Assembly: GCA_964035575.1 (NCBI GenBank)
Contig: OZ037849.1
Coordinates: forward strand, 868,001-932,000
Source of the DNA: Rhynchopus sp. YZ270_cl-10
Taxonomy: Eukaryota; Euglenozoa; Diplonemea; Diplonemida; Diplonemidae
DNA length: 64,000 nucleotides
Reading direction: 5' to 3'
Part shown: piece after piece, positions 21,537 to 29,816 of the stretch
How positions within the stretch are numbered: position 1 is the first letter of the stretch
How the letters are laid out: each line of letters starts with the position of its first letter
Notes under the pieces: model-generated
Database searches by the model: none
The model's input: the letters and a program-made list of their open reading frames with translations, nothing else
Told to the model about the DNA's origin: nothing
Made by a program: the position numbers and the translations under genes

Positions 21537-23213
21537 CAGGGGCTCCGCTACCGTATAAAGTTCTGTTGCGGCGCAACAGAAGTCTGGAAAAAAGAAAAAA
21601 AAAAAAAAAAAAAAAAAAATCCCATGGTTGAACCACGGGAGTACCATGGGGAACTGGGTTGCTGACCGCACCATCCAGGCTGTACCTCAATTTTTTTTTT
21701 TTTGCCTGCGGCGCCATTTTCCCTTTTTTGCTCCGCAAAAAAGGATTCGATGTGTGACTCTGTACTGTAAAAAGCTAGATTTTTACACCGTACCCTAAAT
21801 TTTTTTTCGCCTGCGGCGCCATTTGATTTTTTTTGCTCCGCAAAAAAAATACAGTTCCCTATGTTCCTAATGTCCCTGGTCAGCAGTGCTGAAAAATTTT
21901 TGGGCACAAAAACAGCTGACCCCAATCTTGAAATCTGAATTCCTGGATAAGACACTGGCGCAGGGTGAAAAAAAAAACCCCCCGCAACAGAACTCAAAAA
22001 AAATCTGAAAACGTAGCGGAGGGGCTGGAAAAAAAGGAAAAAAAAAAAAAAAAAAAAAAATCCCATGGTGTTGAACCACGGGAATACCATGGGAACTGGG
22101 TTGCTGACCGCACCATCCAGGCTGTACCTCAATTTTTTTTTTGCCTGCGGCGCCATTTTTCCTTTTTTGCTCCGCAAAAAAGGATTCGATGTGTGACTCT
22201 GTGCTGAAAAAGCTAGATTTTTACACCGTGCCCTAAATTTTTTTTCGCCTGCGGCGCCATTTGTTTGATTTTTTTTGCTCCGCAAAAAAAAAATACAGCT
22301 CCCAATGTCCCTGGTCAGCAGGGCTGAAAAATTTTTGGGCACAAAAACAGCTGACCCCCCAATCTTGAAATCTGAATTCCTGGATAAGACACTGGCGCAG
22401 GGTCAGTGTTTCCCACGGTGAGATTTTGGGGTGAGAAATCTCACAAAAAAAAAAAAAAAAAAAAAGTGAGGTGAGAAATCTCACCTGCAGGAAAAAAAAA
22501 AAAAAAAAATCATGGTTGAACCACGGGAGTACCATGGGAACTGGGTTGCTGACCGCACCATCCAGGCTGTACCTCAATTTTTTTTTGCCTGCGGCGCCAT
22601 TTTCCCTTTTTTGCTCCGCAAAAAAGGGTTAGGTGTGTGACTATGTGCTGTAAAAAAGATAGATTTTTACACTGTACCCTAATTTTTTTTCGCCTGCGGC
22701 GCCATTTGTTTGATTTTTTTTTGCTCCGCAAAAATCCCTATGTTCCCAATGTCCCTGGTCAGCAGTGCTGAGAAATTTTGGGCACAAAAACAAGCTGACC
22801 CCCCAATCTTCCAACGACAGTGACATTTATGTCAACAATTTTTAGAAATGTTGCGTACCGTGGCTTCGCTTGGGTGCCATGCCTGCCATGACTGCCATGA
22901 CTGCCGTTTATTTTGTAAATGTACTGAGGTTACTGATAATTCGTGTACCACGTGTGCCTGGTGCAAATATCAATGAAGTGCCGAACTCCGAGAAATTCTC
23001 GCATTCCGCCGGAGGCCCCCAACTTGAGCTAAGGTGGGGACCCGGGCGCGCGAAGCGCGCCCGGGCTCGCCACACCTATACAAAAACCCGCAAAACCGCA
23101 AAATCTCACCTATTTTCAGAGTTAGGTGAGATGCTGGGAAACACTGCGCAGGGTGAAAAAAAAACCCCCGCAACAGAACTCAAAAAAAATCTGAAAACGT
23201 AGCGGAGGGGCTG
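21537..23213. mobile_element. Non-autonomous hAT-like element inserted in element A
   Basis: Begins CAGGGGCTCCGCTAC and ends GTAGCGGAGGGGCTG. It is flanked by a perfect 8-bp duplication GATTATCC (21529-21536 and 23214-23221). The intact element A at 38 kb has a single GATTATCC followed by GCC at this point, so the empty site is known. Inside are tandem copies of a unit of about 440 bp starting near ATCCCATGGTTGAACCACGG and containing two TGCTCCGCAAAAAA / GCCTGCGGCGCCATTT modules. No transposase. Confidence 0.85.
22404..23146. mobile_element. Second hAT-like element nested in the first
   Basis: Perfect 12-bp terminal inverted repeats CAGTGTTTCCCA and an 8-bp duplication CGCAGGGT on both sides (22396-22403, 23147-23154). 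The neighbouring tandem unit shows the uninterrupted string GGCGCAGGGTGAAAA near 21957, confirming the insertion. Subterminal GGTGAGAAATCTCAC repeats are present, and the element contains a third partial copy of the 440-bp unit of its host, plus the palindrome GGGCGCGCGAAGCGCGCCC. Confidence 0.8.
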
Positions 23214-23527
23214 GATTATCCGCCAAAAAAAAAAAAAATCCCGGAAAAAAACACCGGAAACCTCAACTTCACGCTTCGCATCGTCCAAGGATAGACAGTT
23301 GTTACCAACTTGTTGAAATGTGATTCCCAACCCCAAACCAAGAATGATCACAAATAATTATACCCTCTCCCACTTTTTCGGTTCAACATCCATACTTCGG
23401 CACATTTCCCATACACCCCACATACACTCCCATCATCGACATACACAGTGACTGGAGGGTGACGGGGACTCGCCGGATTTGTACACTCGTCAAAAATTGC
23501 ACGATAAAAAAAAAACTAATTATGTGA

Positions 23528-23657
23528 AATTATTACCAGATAATTACACTTAGGTGTGTTTTTTGTCACTTGTTCCCTAAACCCACTCGCTTCGCTCGTG
23601 GGTTTAGGTCACTCGTGACAAAAAACACACCTGCGTGTAATTATGGGGTAATAATTA
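23528..23657. mobile_element. Foldback element B, copy 1
   Basis: A 130-bp near-perfect palindrome: AATTATTACC...AATTACAC, GGTGTGTTTTTTGTCAC, and a central CCTAAACCCACTCGCTTCG with its complement. It lies immediately after element A here and in the copy at 38692-38821. Its edge is about 95 bp upstream of the NTF2-like gene start. Confidence 0.8.
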
Positions 23658-23752
23658 CCCAATAATTATATATATTTATTATATCATCCATTTCAGCCTA
23701 TTCAAAAACCCATCCCACACCACACAGACACAAGACAACACAAAACACAAAA

Positions 23753-24550
23753 ATGCTGACAACCATTGTCGCCGTGTCGCTTCTCGCGACAGCCACGCCG
23801 TCGTGGATGGTGGACCTGAACAAAGAGCTGTCGAACGCATACAACACAAAGGACTTCGACACAATGCAAAAGGCGTACAACCCGGGCGCACTTCTGATGG
23901 CAAACAGCAACCGTGTGTACGCAGGTACGGATGCCGCTGCCTTCTTCAAGTCGCTCAGCGACAAGCAGATCGTGGCCTCGCTCAACCTGACCACGCAGTT
24001 CATCTACGAGGAGTCTGCAACACTGATCCACGCAGTGACTGCGGCGGAGGACAAGCCCGATGGCCAGACCTTCTACACCTACACCCGTTGGATCAACCCT
24101 GGCACGTGGCAGAAAGCCTTTGAGGTTGTGCTGCAGCGCCGCCCTGCCACTGCCGACTTCGCCGAGAAGATCTGCCTCGACCCCGTTGTGGCACCGACCT
24201 GGCTGACTGCCCTTGACGACAAGTTTGGGAAGTGCCTGAACGCGAAGAACGGCACCTGCGCACAGTCGCTCTACCACGTGGGTGCACTCGAGCTCCCCCC
24301 TGCAGGCACTGCCTTCGTGCACTACGAGCAGATCGGCGACTTCTACCAGAACTTCTCGAAGACGGTGACCTTCTCCGAGGCTGCCCCCACCACCATCTAC
24401 AAGGAGAGCGACTCCCTCTACCACGAGCTTGGCGTTCTTGTGACGGACGTCGGCTCGTCTGCCTACTACAACCGTTGGGTGCAGGACCCCAAGGACGTCT
24501 GGTCCATTGCTGTTGGAATTGGTTCCGTTCTCCCGGGTGGTCACTGCTAA
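23753..24550 (+). CDS. Secreted two-domain NTF2-like (SnoaL/DUF4440-type) protein, copy 1
   Basis: 265 residues from ATG to TAA. Residues 1-17 (MLTTIVAVSLLATATPS) look like a signal peptide. Residues about 19-135 resemble the NTF2-like fold of the DUF4440/SnoaL type: LNKELSNAYNTKDFDTMQKA, then YNPGALLMANSNRVYAG and DAAAFFKSL. Residues about 145-262 appear to be a second, more divergent domain of the same kind, ending WSIAVGIGSVLPGGHC. Cysteines sit at 144, 163, 170 and the last position, compatible with disulfides. A possible acceptor (ATCCATTTCAG) lies about 55 bp upstream. The catalytic role cannot be told from sequence; NTF2-like folds bind small ligands or hydrolyse them. The protein is identical to that of the downstream copy. 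Confidence 0.75.
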   Translation: MLTTIVAVSLLATATPSWMVDLNKELSNAYNTKDFDTMQKAYNPGALLMANSNRVYAGTDAAAFFKSLSDKQIVASLNLTTQFIYEESATLIHAVTAAEDKPDGQTFYTYTRWINPGTWQKAFEVVLQRRPATADFAEKICLDPVVAPTWLTALDDKFGKCLNAKNGTCAQSLYHVGALELPPAGTAFVHYEQIGDFYQNFSKTVTFSEAAPTTIYKESDSLYHELGVLVTDVGSSAYYNRWVQDPKDVWSIAVGIGSVLPGGHC

Positions 24551-24790
24551 ACTGCTCCTCGGACTGAATGCTTGGCAGGTGCCACCTGTATTTGTTGTTG
24601 GCCGCAGGGTGCTTGTGCTTTCATCCGGTTGGCTGGTATCGTATGTGGGTCAGTCGGAGTTGCCTGCATTAACTTCACTTTGTTTGTTTTCCTGTTTTGC
24701 TTTTTTTCAAATAACGATGACCAATTTCACCGTCGTTAAATAACAAAAGCAGTGATCCTTCATGTATTTTTATGTGCACATTTGGTGACT

Positions 24791-24826
24791 AAGGTGGACT
24801 GAGCACCCGAGGCTTATGTTCACCTT
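24791..24826 (+). repeat. Hairpin repeat F1 downstream of NTF2-like copy 1
   Basis: AAGGTGGA pairs with TTCACCTT (a G-C pair where copy 13715 has G-U), then CTGAGC with GCTTAT. Confidence 0.65.
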
Positions 24827-25234
24827 ACAAACTATTCTTAGTGTGGCTTGTTTTGTTTTCGAGTGTTTTTTTAAACCACGACTTCTGAGGAAAGTGATTT
24901 TTGACAAGAAACTGAAGAAATGATACACCAAACGGGATTACGTTTGCATTGCTGGGTTGATACTTTCTCTTTTGTTCATCACCTTTTTTGTGAGGTGATT
25001 ACAATAGGTCTGGGTGTGTGTTTAGTCAAAGCAACACACCCTTTTTACTCTGTGCAATTCGTTGGTTGAGTTTTCTGTCAGATTGTCGAGACGTGTTTCA
25101 CTTCAAACATCATTTTTTTATGTCAGAGGAATGGTTTTGGAGGTGTGTTGGGCATACTATCTATGTCCTTCCCCCTTCGCTTTTTTGTAGATTTTTGTGG
25201 GTTCTTCGCATTTCAGACTCAAACACCATCCCCA

Positions 25235-25341
25235 ATACCGTCTTCGTAAAAATGTTCGACCGTAAAAAAGGACGAACTTCCAGAAAAATCCTGAAAAGGA
25301 CGAACTTTATTACGGTCGAACATTTTTACGAAGACGGTAAT
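25235..25341. repeat. Inverted-repeat element with 31-bp arms
   Basis: ATACCGTCTTCGTAAAAATG at the left and CATTTTTACGAAGACGGTAA at the right; the arms are nearly perfect through TTCGACCGTAA. It occurs only after copy 1 of the twin genes. A decayed relative lies in NDUFA2 intron 3. Confidence 0.75.
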
Positions 25342-25475
25342 TATTTTTTGAAAAAATAAAAGAAGAGACGATGCTGATGGACAAAACTCCATCTTTCTTT
25401 TGAAAATATTATCTTCATCATTTTTTTTGCGTACTTTCGTGTATTGTATGGCACTCTCTTTGCCATTTTTTTATT

Positions 25476-25508
25476 GATGACGAAGCAACAAAAGGCTTAG
25501 ATTCATCT
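25476..25508 (+). repeat. Hairpin repeat F1
   Basis: GATGA pairs with TCATC, an A-U pair where other copies have G-U or G-C; GAAGC pairs with GCTTA. Confidence 0.6.
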
Positions 25509-25975
25509 TATAAACTTTTTATTTTTTTCAATTGATTTCTTGGGATGGAGGCACGACCTAACTTTAGTGCCATTTGATTAAAAGGTAACCAATCCTGCGG
25601 AGGATTAGGTCTGTCTTGCAAAATTTTATTTTGCACAGAGCCCTCTCTCTCTCGCGATAGAGGGATGACCTATCTTAACATTCGTGCAACCTATTACCAC
25701 AAACAGTGTTACCTCTCCTACCCCATCTTGTACTTTTTATATCACCCCTTCCCAGTCAGGATGGGGAAATGACTGTGTACGTGCTTACAGTTTCCCTGTC
25801 AGTAACCCCCACCGGATTCGAGTCCGCGGAGTGTCAGGGTGCCTACATCGTTGGGGAGGTGTTGTGCACTATCAACTTCACTTTATATTTTGCCGTGCTT
25901 CCACACTGACACGTTATCCCCCAAAAACCCATTCGTAATGGACACGAACAGAACATAAAACACAAAACACAAAAA

Positions 25976-26773
25976 ATGCTGACAACCATTGTCGCCGTGT
26001 CGCTTCTCGCGACAGCCACGCCGTCGTGGATGGTGGACCTGAACAAAGAGCTGTCGAACGCATACAACACAAAGGACTTCGACACAATGCAAAAGGCGTA
26101 CAACCCGGGCGCACTTCTGATGGCAAACAGCAACCGTGTGTACGCAGGTACGGATGCCGCTGCCTTCTTCAAGTCGCTCAGCGACAAGCAGATCGTGGCC
26201 TCTCTCAACCTGACCACGCAGTTCATCTACGAGGAGTCTGCAACACTGATCCACGCAGTGACTGCGGCGGAGGACAAGCCCGATGGCCAGACCTTCTACA
26301 CCTACACCCGTTGGATCAACCCTGGCACGTGGCAGAAAGCCTTTGAGGTTGTGCTGCAGCGCCGCCCTGCCACTGCCGACTTCGCCGAGAAGATCTGCCT
26401 CGACCCCGTTGTGGCACCGACCTGGCTGACTGCCCTTGACGACAAGTTTGGGAAGTGCCTGAACGCGAAGAACGGCACCTGCGCACAGTCGCTCTACCAC
26501 GTGGGTGCGCTCGAGCTCCCCCCTGCAGGCACTGCCTTCGTGCACTACGAGCAGATCGGCGACTTCTACCAGAACTTCTCGAAGACAGTGACCTTCTCCG
26601 AGGCTGCCCCCACCACCATCTACAAGGAGAGCGACTCCCTCTACCACGAGCTTGGCGTTCTTGTGACGGACGTCGGCTCGTCTGCCTACTACAACCGTTG
26701 GGTGCAGGACCCCAAGGACGTCTGGTCCATTGCTGTTGGAATTGGCTCCGTTCTCCCGGGTGGTCACTGCTAA
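25976..26773 (+). CDS. Secreted two-domain NTF2-like protein, copy 2
   Basis: 265 residues, identical at every residue to copy 1 at 23753-24550. By eye only four nucleotides differ over 798 bp, all at third positions (for example in VASLN, GALEL, KTVTF and GSVLP). The signal peptide and the two NTF2-like domains are as described for copy 1. Only about the last 20 bp before the ATG (CACAAAACACAAAAA) resemble copy 1; further upstream the flanks differ, so the two copies probably have separate promoters or splice acceptors. The near-identity points to a very recent duplication or to gene conversion of the coding part. Confidence 0.75.
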   Translation: MLTTIVAVSLLATATPSWMVDLNKELSNAYNTKDFDTMQKAYNPGALLMANSNRVYAGTDAAAFFKSLSDKQIVASLNLTTQFIYEESATLIHAVTAAEDKPDGQTFYTYTRWINPGTWQKAFEVVLQRRPATADFAEKICLDPVVAPTWLTALDDKFGKCLNAKNGTCAQSLYHVGALELPPAGTAFVHYEQIGDFYQNFSKTVTFSEAAPTTIYKESDSLYHELGVLVTDVGSSAYYNRWVQDPKDVWSIAVGIGSVLPGGHC

Positions 26774-27274
26774 ACTGTTTATGACACTATTTCCACAATT
26801 TATTGTACACAGAATTATTATTATTTTTTACTTGTTACTCGCCCTAGCGGCTCGTGTTGTTCTGTGTGGGCTAGTCGGGTCTTGCGATCCGTCTGGTGCC
26901 TTGTATTGCTCAGCATCAGGATACGAACACCGTTGGTGCTTTGGTGAGCGGGTTGACACTTTATGTGGTATCCCTGACCACTTTGGGGGCACAGACAGCA
27001 CACCTTTCCCCAGGGAGTGGCGGGGTCCTTTGCTATTGATGGTGTGGGACTCTGGCTTGACTTCCTTTTTTTTTTAGGTAACAATTTTAAACGTGGGTAT
27101 CGTGTGTTTGTTTCTTATCGGATTTTTTTTTTTTGAAAAAAAAAAATACAATAATGAAAATGAAGAATGGAAGAGGGAAAAAAAACGCTGGACCATTCCA
27201 ATAACGTCAAAAAGCAACATGTGCTTGTATTTATTTTTTTGTCAATCTGTATTTTATGTGCACATTTAGTGACT

Positions 27275-27310
27275 AAGGTGGACTGAGCACCCGAGGCTTA
27301 TGTTCACCTT
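27275..27310 (+). repeat. Hairpin repeat F1 downstream of NTF2-like copy 2
   Basis: Same sequence as 24791-24826 and part of the duplicated 3' flank. Confidence 0.65.
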
Positions 27311-28334
27311 ACAAACTATTCTTAGTGTGGCTTGTTTTGTTTTTGAGTGTTTTTTTTTAAACCACGACTTCTGAGGAAAGTGATTTTTGACAAGAAACTG
27401 AAGAAATGATACACCAAACGGGATTACGTTTGCATTGCTGGGTTGATACTTTCTCTTTTGTTCATCACCTTTTTTGTGAGGTGATTACAATAGGTCTGGG
27501 TGTGTGTTTAGTCAAAGCAACACACCCTTTTTACTCTGTGCAATTCGTTGGTTGAGTTTTCTGTCAGATTGTCGAGACGTGTTTCACTTCAAACATCATT
27601 TTTTTATGTCAGAGGAATGGTTTTGGAGGTGTGTTGGGCATACTATCTATGTCCTTCCCCCTTCGTTTTTTTTTGTAGGTTTTTGTGGGTTCTTCGCTGT
27701 TAGTTCTAAAATATCAGAATTTTGCACCAACCATTCCACCTTCTATTTTCGTTGTGCGTATCTTCGTTGGGGACATCGACTGTCTGTTGTGGTACCTTAG
27801 TACTTTTTGGACACCCTTTTTTTGTGCAGGACCAGACGGGATTCTGAATTGAAAACCCGGGATTCGGTCATATCCGGTCGATCCCGGCGATTTAAACTCC
27901 TTTTTTTGGCCCCTGTTTTGTGCTCTGTCCTGTCTACCTAAATGTCTTCGCCATTATGAAGGTTCCCGAGGTGGTACAAACAAGGCATGGAAATGAGGCA
28001 TACCTCTGTCTTATTTTTCTTTTTTTTGCCCAGTGGGTTTTAAGGTTTCCGCGTAATTTGCTCAAATTGGATTTGCACAGTCTTCGATTTTTCAATTTTT
28101 TTTTTTTGAGGCAAGAACTCTTTTTTTTCTGTTCAAAAAAAAAAAAGAAATGCTTCAGATGAGTTACGCTCATCTACATTAGGGTATTTTCTTTTATTCT
28201 TCTTCTCCTTTTATCTTTATTCTTTTTTTTTTCTCGTTTTTTTCCCACAGATACTCCTGTCTATGACGGTTTTGACATAGTAATTTGTGTCCAAAAAACG
28301 AACCACCCCCCCTTTTTTTTTCACCCTCCTCCTC

Positions 28335-28526
28335 ATACTTCGTGGTCCGCCGGAGTCCGCCTGAGTTGAGACGGACTATAGCGGACTTTGAAAGTCCGTC
28401 TCGAGTCCACCCGAGTTGAGACAGACCTGAGACGGACTCGGGCTGAGTTCGCCTGAGTCCGTCTCAACTCGGGCGGGGTCTTGGTGGGATTTTTTTTTTG
28501 GCGGACTCAGGCGGACCACGAAGTAT
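28335..28526. repeat. Inverted-repeat element rich in GAGTCCG
   Basis: Ends ATACTTCGTGGTCCGCC and GGCGGACCACGAAGTAT, a perfect 17-bp inverted repeat. The interior has many GAGACGGACT/GAGTCCG units. CTCCTC lies on both outer sides and may be a target duplication. Confidence 0.75.
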
Positions 28527-28631
28527 GCCTCCTCTACTCTTCCTCACATAATAAATTTTTCAAAAAAAATAAATAAAATATGCAGGAAGAGAACACTTCT
28601 ACACACCTCCACCCTCTCACACGATGTTAAT

Positions 28632-29168
28632 ATGTTAGTCGACACTGCACGCAGTGTTCTTGGTGTTGCAGAGGACACCTCATGGGATGCCATACGCAAG
28701 GCATACCACTGCAAGCTGCGGCACACCCACCCAGACACAGCCTCCACCTCCTCCGCATTCTCCCCCCCTACACACAGCACCGCCTCCATCACAACCCTTA
28801 TGAGCGCTTTCTCGAGACTCAAGCTGGAGCACAGTACGCTCCACTGTGCCTATATGGGCGATATGCAAGAGGGTCCTTGGCAGCGCCGCAACAGACGTAC
28901 TGCGCATGACATTGGCACCCCAGAGGGGCATCGGAGAGAAGACTGTGTAGAGGGAATGGAGGGTGGTGAAAGGAGGGATCCTCGTTGTGGTGGGGCAAAG
29001 GAGGAAGAGAGGCATGGAGGGACCGAGAGAGAAGGAGCGCAGTCCATGTGTGCGGCAGGCCCGGTGGGTAGTGTGCGGAGAGCATCGCAGATACGGGGTG
29101 AGGGAGGTGGTGATGTGCAACAGAACAAACGGACAGTGTGTCGACCGCGTGCTATGGCGGAGTGGTGA
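28632..29168 (+). CDS. Small J-domain protein; reading frame uncertain after the HPD motif
   Basis: From ATG the chain reads as J-domain helices I and II (ARSVLGVAEDTSWDAIRKAY) with the HPD motif at residues 33-35 (LRHTHPDTAS). HPD is the Hsp70-contact motif, so the product would be an Hsp70 co-chaperone of type III. After about residue 60 the frame becomes Arg/Gly-rich and less protein-like. Meanwhile frame +2 (YERFLETQAGAQYA, ending near 28909) and then frame +1 (VLGSAATDVLRMTLAPQRGI, and from 28963 to 29199) look more like coding sequence, separated by stops. This suggests missed introns, a sequence error or a decaying gene. The limits given are those of the first frame only. Confidence 0.5.
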   Translation: MLVDTARSVLGVAEDTSWDAIRKAYHCKLRHTHPDTASTSSAFSPPTHSTASITTLMSAFSRLKLEHSTLHCAYMGDMQEGPWQRRNRRTAHDIGTPEGHRREDCVEGMEGGERRDPRCGGAKEEERHGGTEREGAQSMCAAGPVGSVRRASQIRGEGGGDVQQNKRTVCRPRAMAEW

Positions 29169-29199
29169 AATAGACAGTTGGGAACAGTGCAAAAATTAA

Positions 29200-29816
29200 A
29201 AAGGGCTAAAAAAAAAATGAGTAGTATTCTGTGGGGTTGGTAGCTTTTAACACGATTTGCTGTGTTGTGGGGAAAAAAAGGATAAGCCTTTTCACAAAGG
29301 AGTGCCCCCCCTTTCTTTTTGTCAAAGTATCTGTAAAGACACCCTCGTCTTTTTGAGTGTAACCAAGTACCAGTTCCCCCTTTTTTTTTGTGTGATGCTT
29401 TTTCTCCCTTCCCTCTCCCCTTTGGCCTGACCGAGTGTCACCAATAGGGCACCGTGTAACTTAGTCAGGCTGACCAAGCCATACAATGCAGCTGTATTGG
29501 CACCCTTCTTAGGTTTCTTGATATTGCATTGCGTCCTTGGTGTGGCTGAAACCGGCGAATTCCACTGATAAAAAAATGATAACAAACTGCTAAATGATAC
29601 CCTTTTTTTAGGGGGGGTGTATACACCGTATAGTGCACGAGGTGGGAGTGTCCTGTGCATTTACAATACTCAGCGGAAGGTGCGCTTCAGGCACGAAACG
29701 GTGGCTCGCCGCCCCGGTCCCGCCACGGTACGAGCCCGCAGTTCCGCGGTCAGACGAAATAACAACGAGTATTCCCCCCCCTTTTTACCCCTCCCCACAA
29801 CCAGGACTTCTTCAAC
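29200..29816. other. Intergenic region
   Basis: No gene supported. A C-rich tract ending CCCCTCCCCACAACCAG occurs 12 bp before the ATG of the surface protein gene and could be a splice or trans-splice acceptor. Confidence 0.5.

Larger units (their letters stand above)
21215..23510. mobile_element. TIR element A, interrupted copy
   Basis: Ends are inverted repeats of about 37 bp starting TTTTTTATCGTG(C/T)AATTTTT. The complete uninterrupted copy is at 38072-38676. This copy is split at 21536/23214 by a hAT-like insertion of 1677 bp; the two outer parts match the intact copy closely. No coding capacity. Confidence 0.85.
24551..25975. other. Spacer between the twin genes
   Basis: The first 200 bp are unlike the spacer after copy 2, but 24765-25213 is nearly identical to 27253-27700. 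It contains two F1 hairpins and an inverted-repeat element. Short frames near 25684-25938 are not convincing genes. Confidence 0.65.
26774..28631. other. Intergenic region after the twin genes
   Basis: 27253-27700 repeats 24765-25213 with high identity. The rest is AT-rich with one MITE (28335-28526). The open frame continuing past the CDS near 26730-27077 has Cys-rich low-quality content and no domain I recognise. Confidence 0.6.

Noticed and set aside
23702-24544. 280-codon minus-strand frame, also present opposite the second NTF2-like copy
   Set aside because: It lies opposite the real gene, lacks any domain, and changes between the copies are synonymous only in the + strand frame.
25684-25938. 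Short frames with ESAECQGAYIVGEVLCTINF as a possible small gene
   Set aside because: Under 90 codons, no signal peptide or domain, and two overlapping frames are equally plausible.
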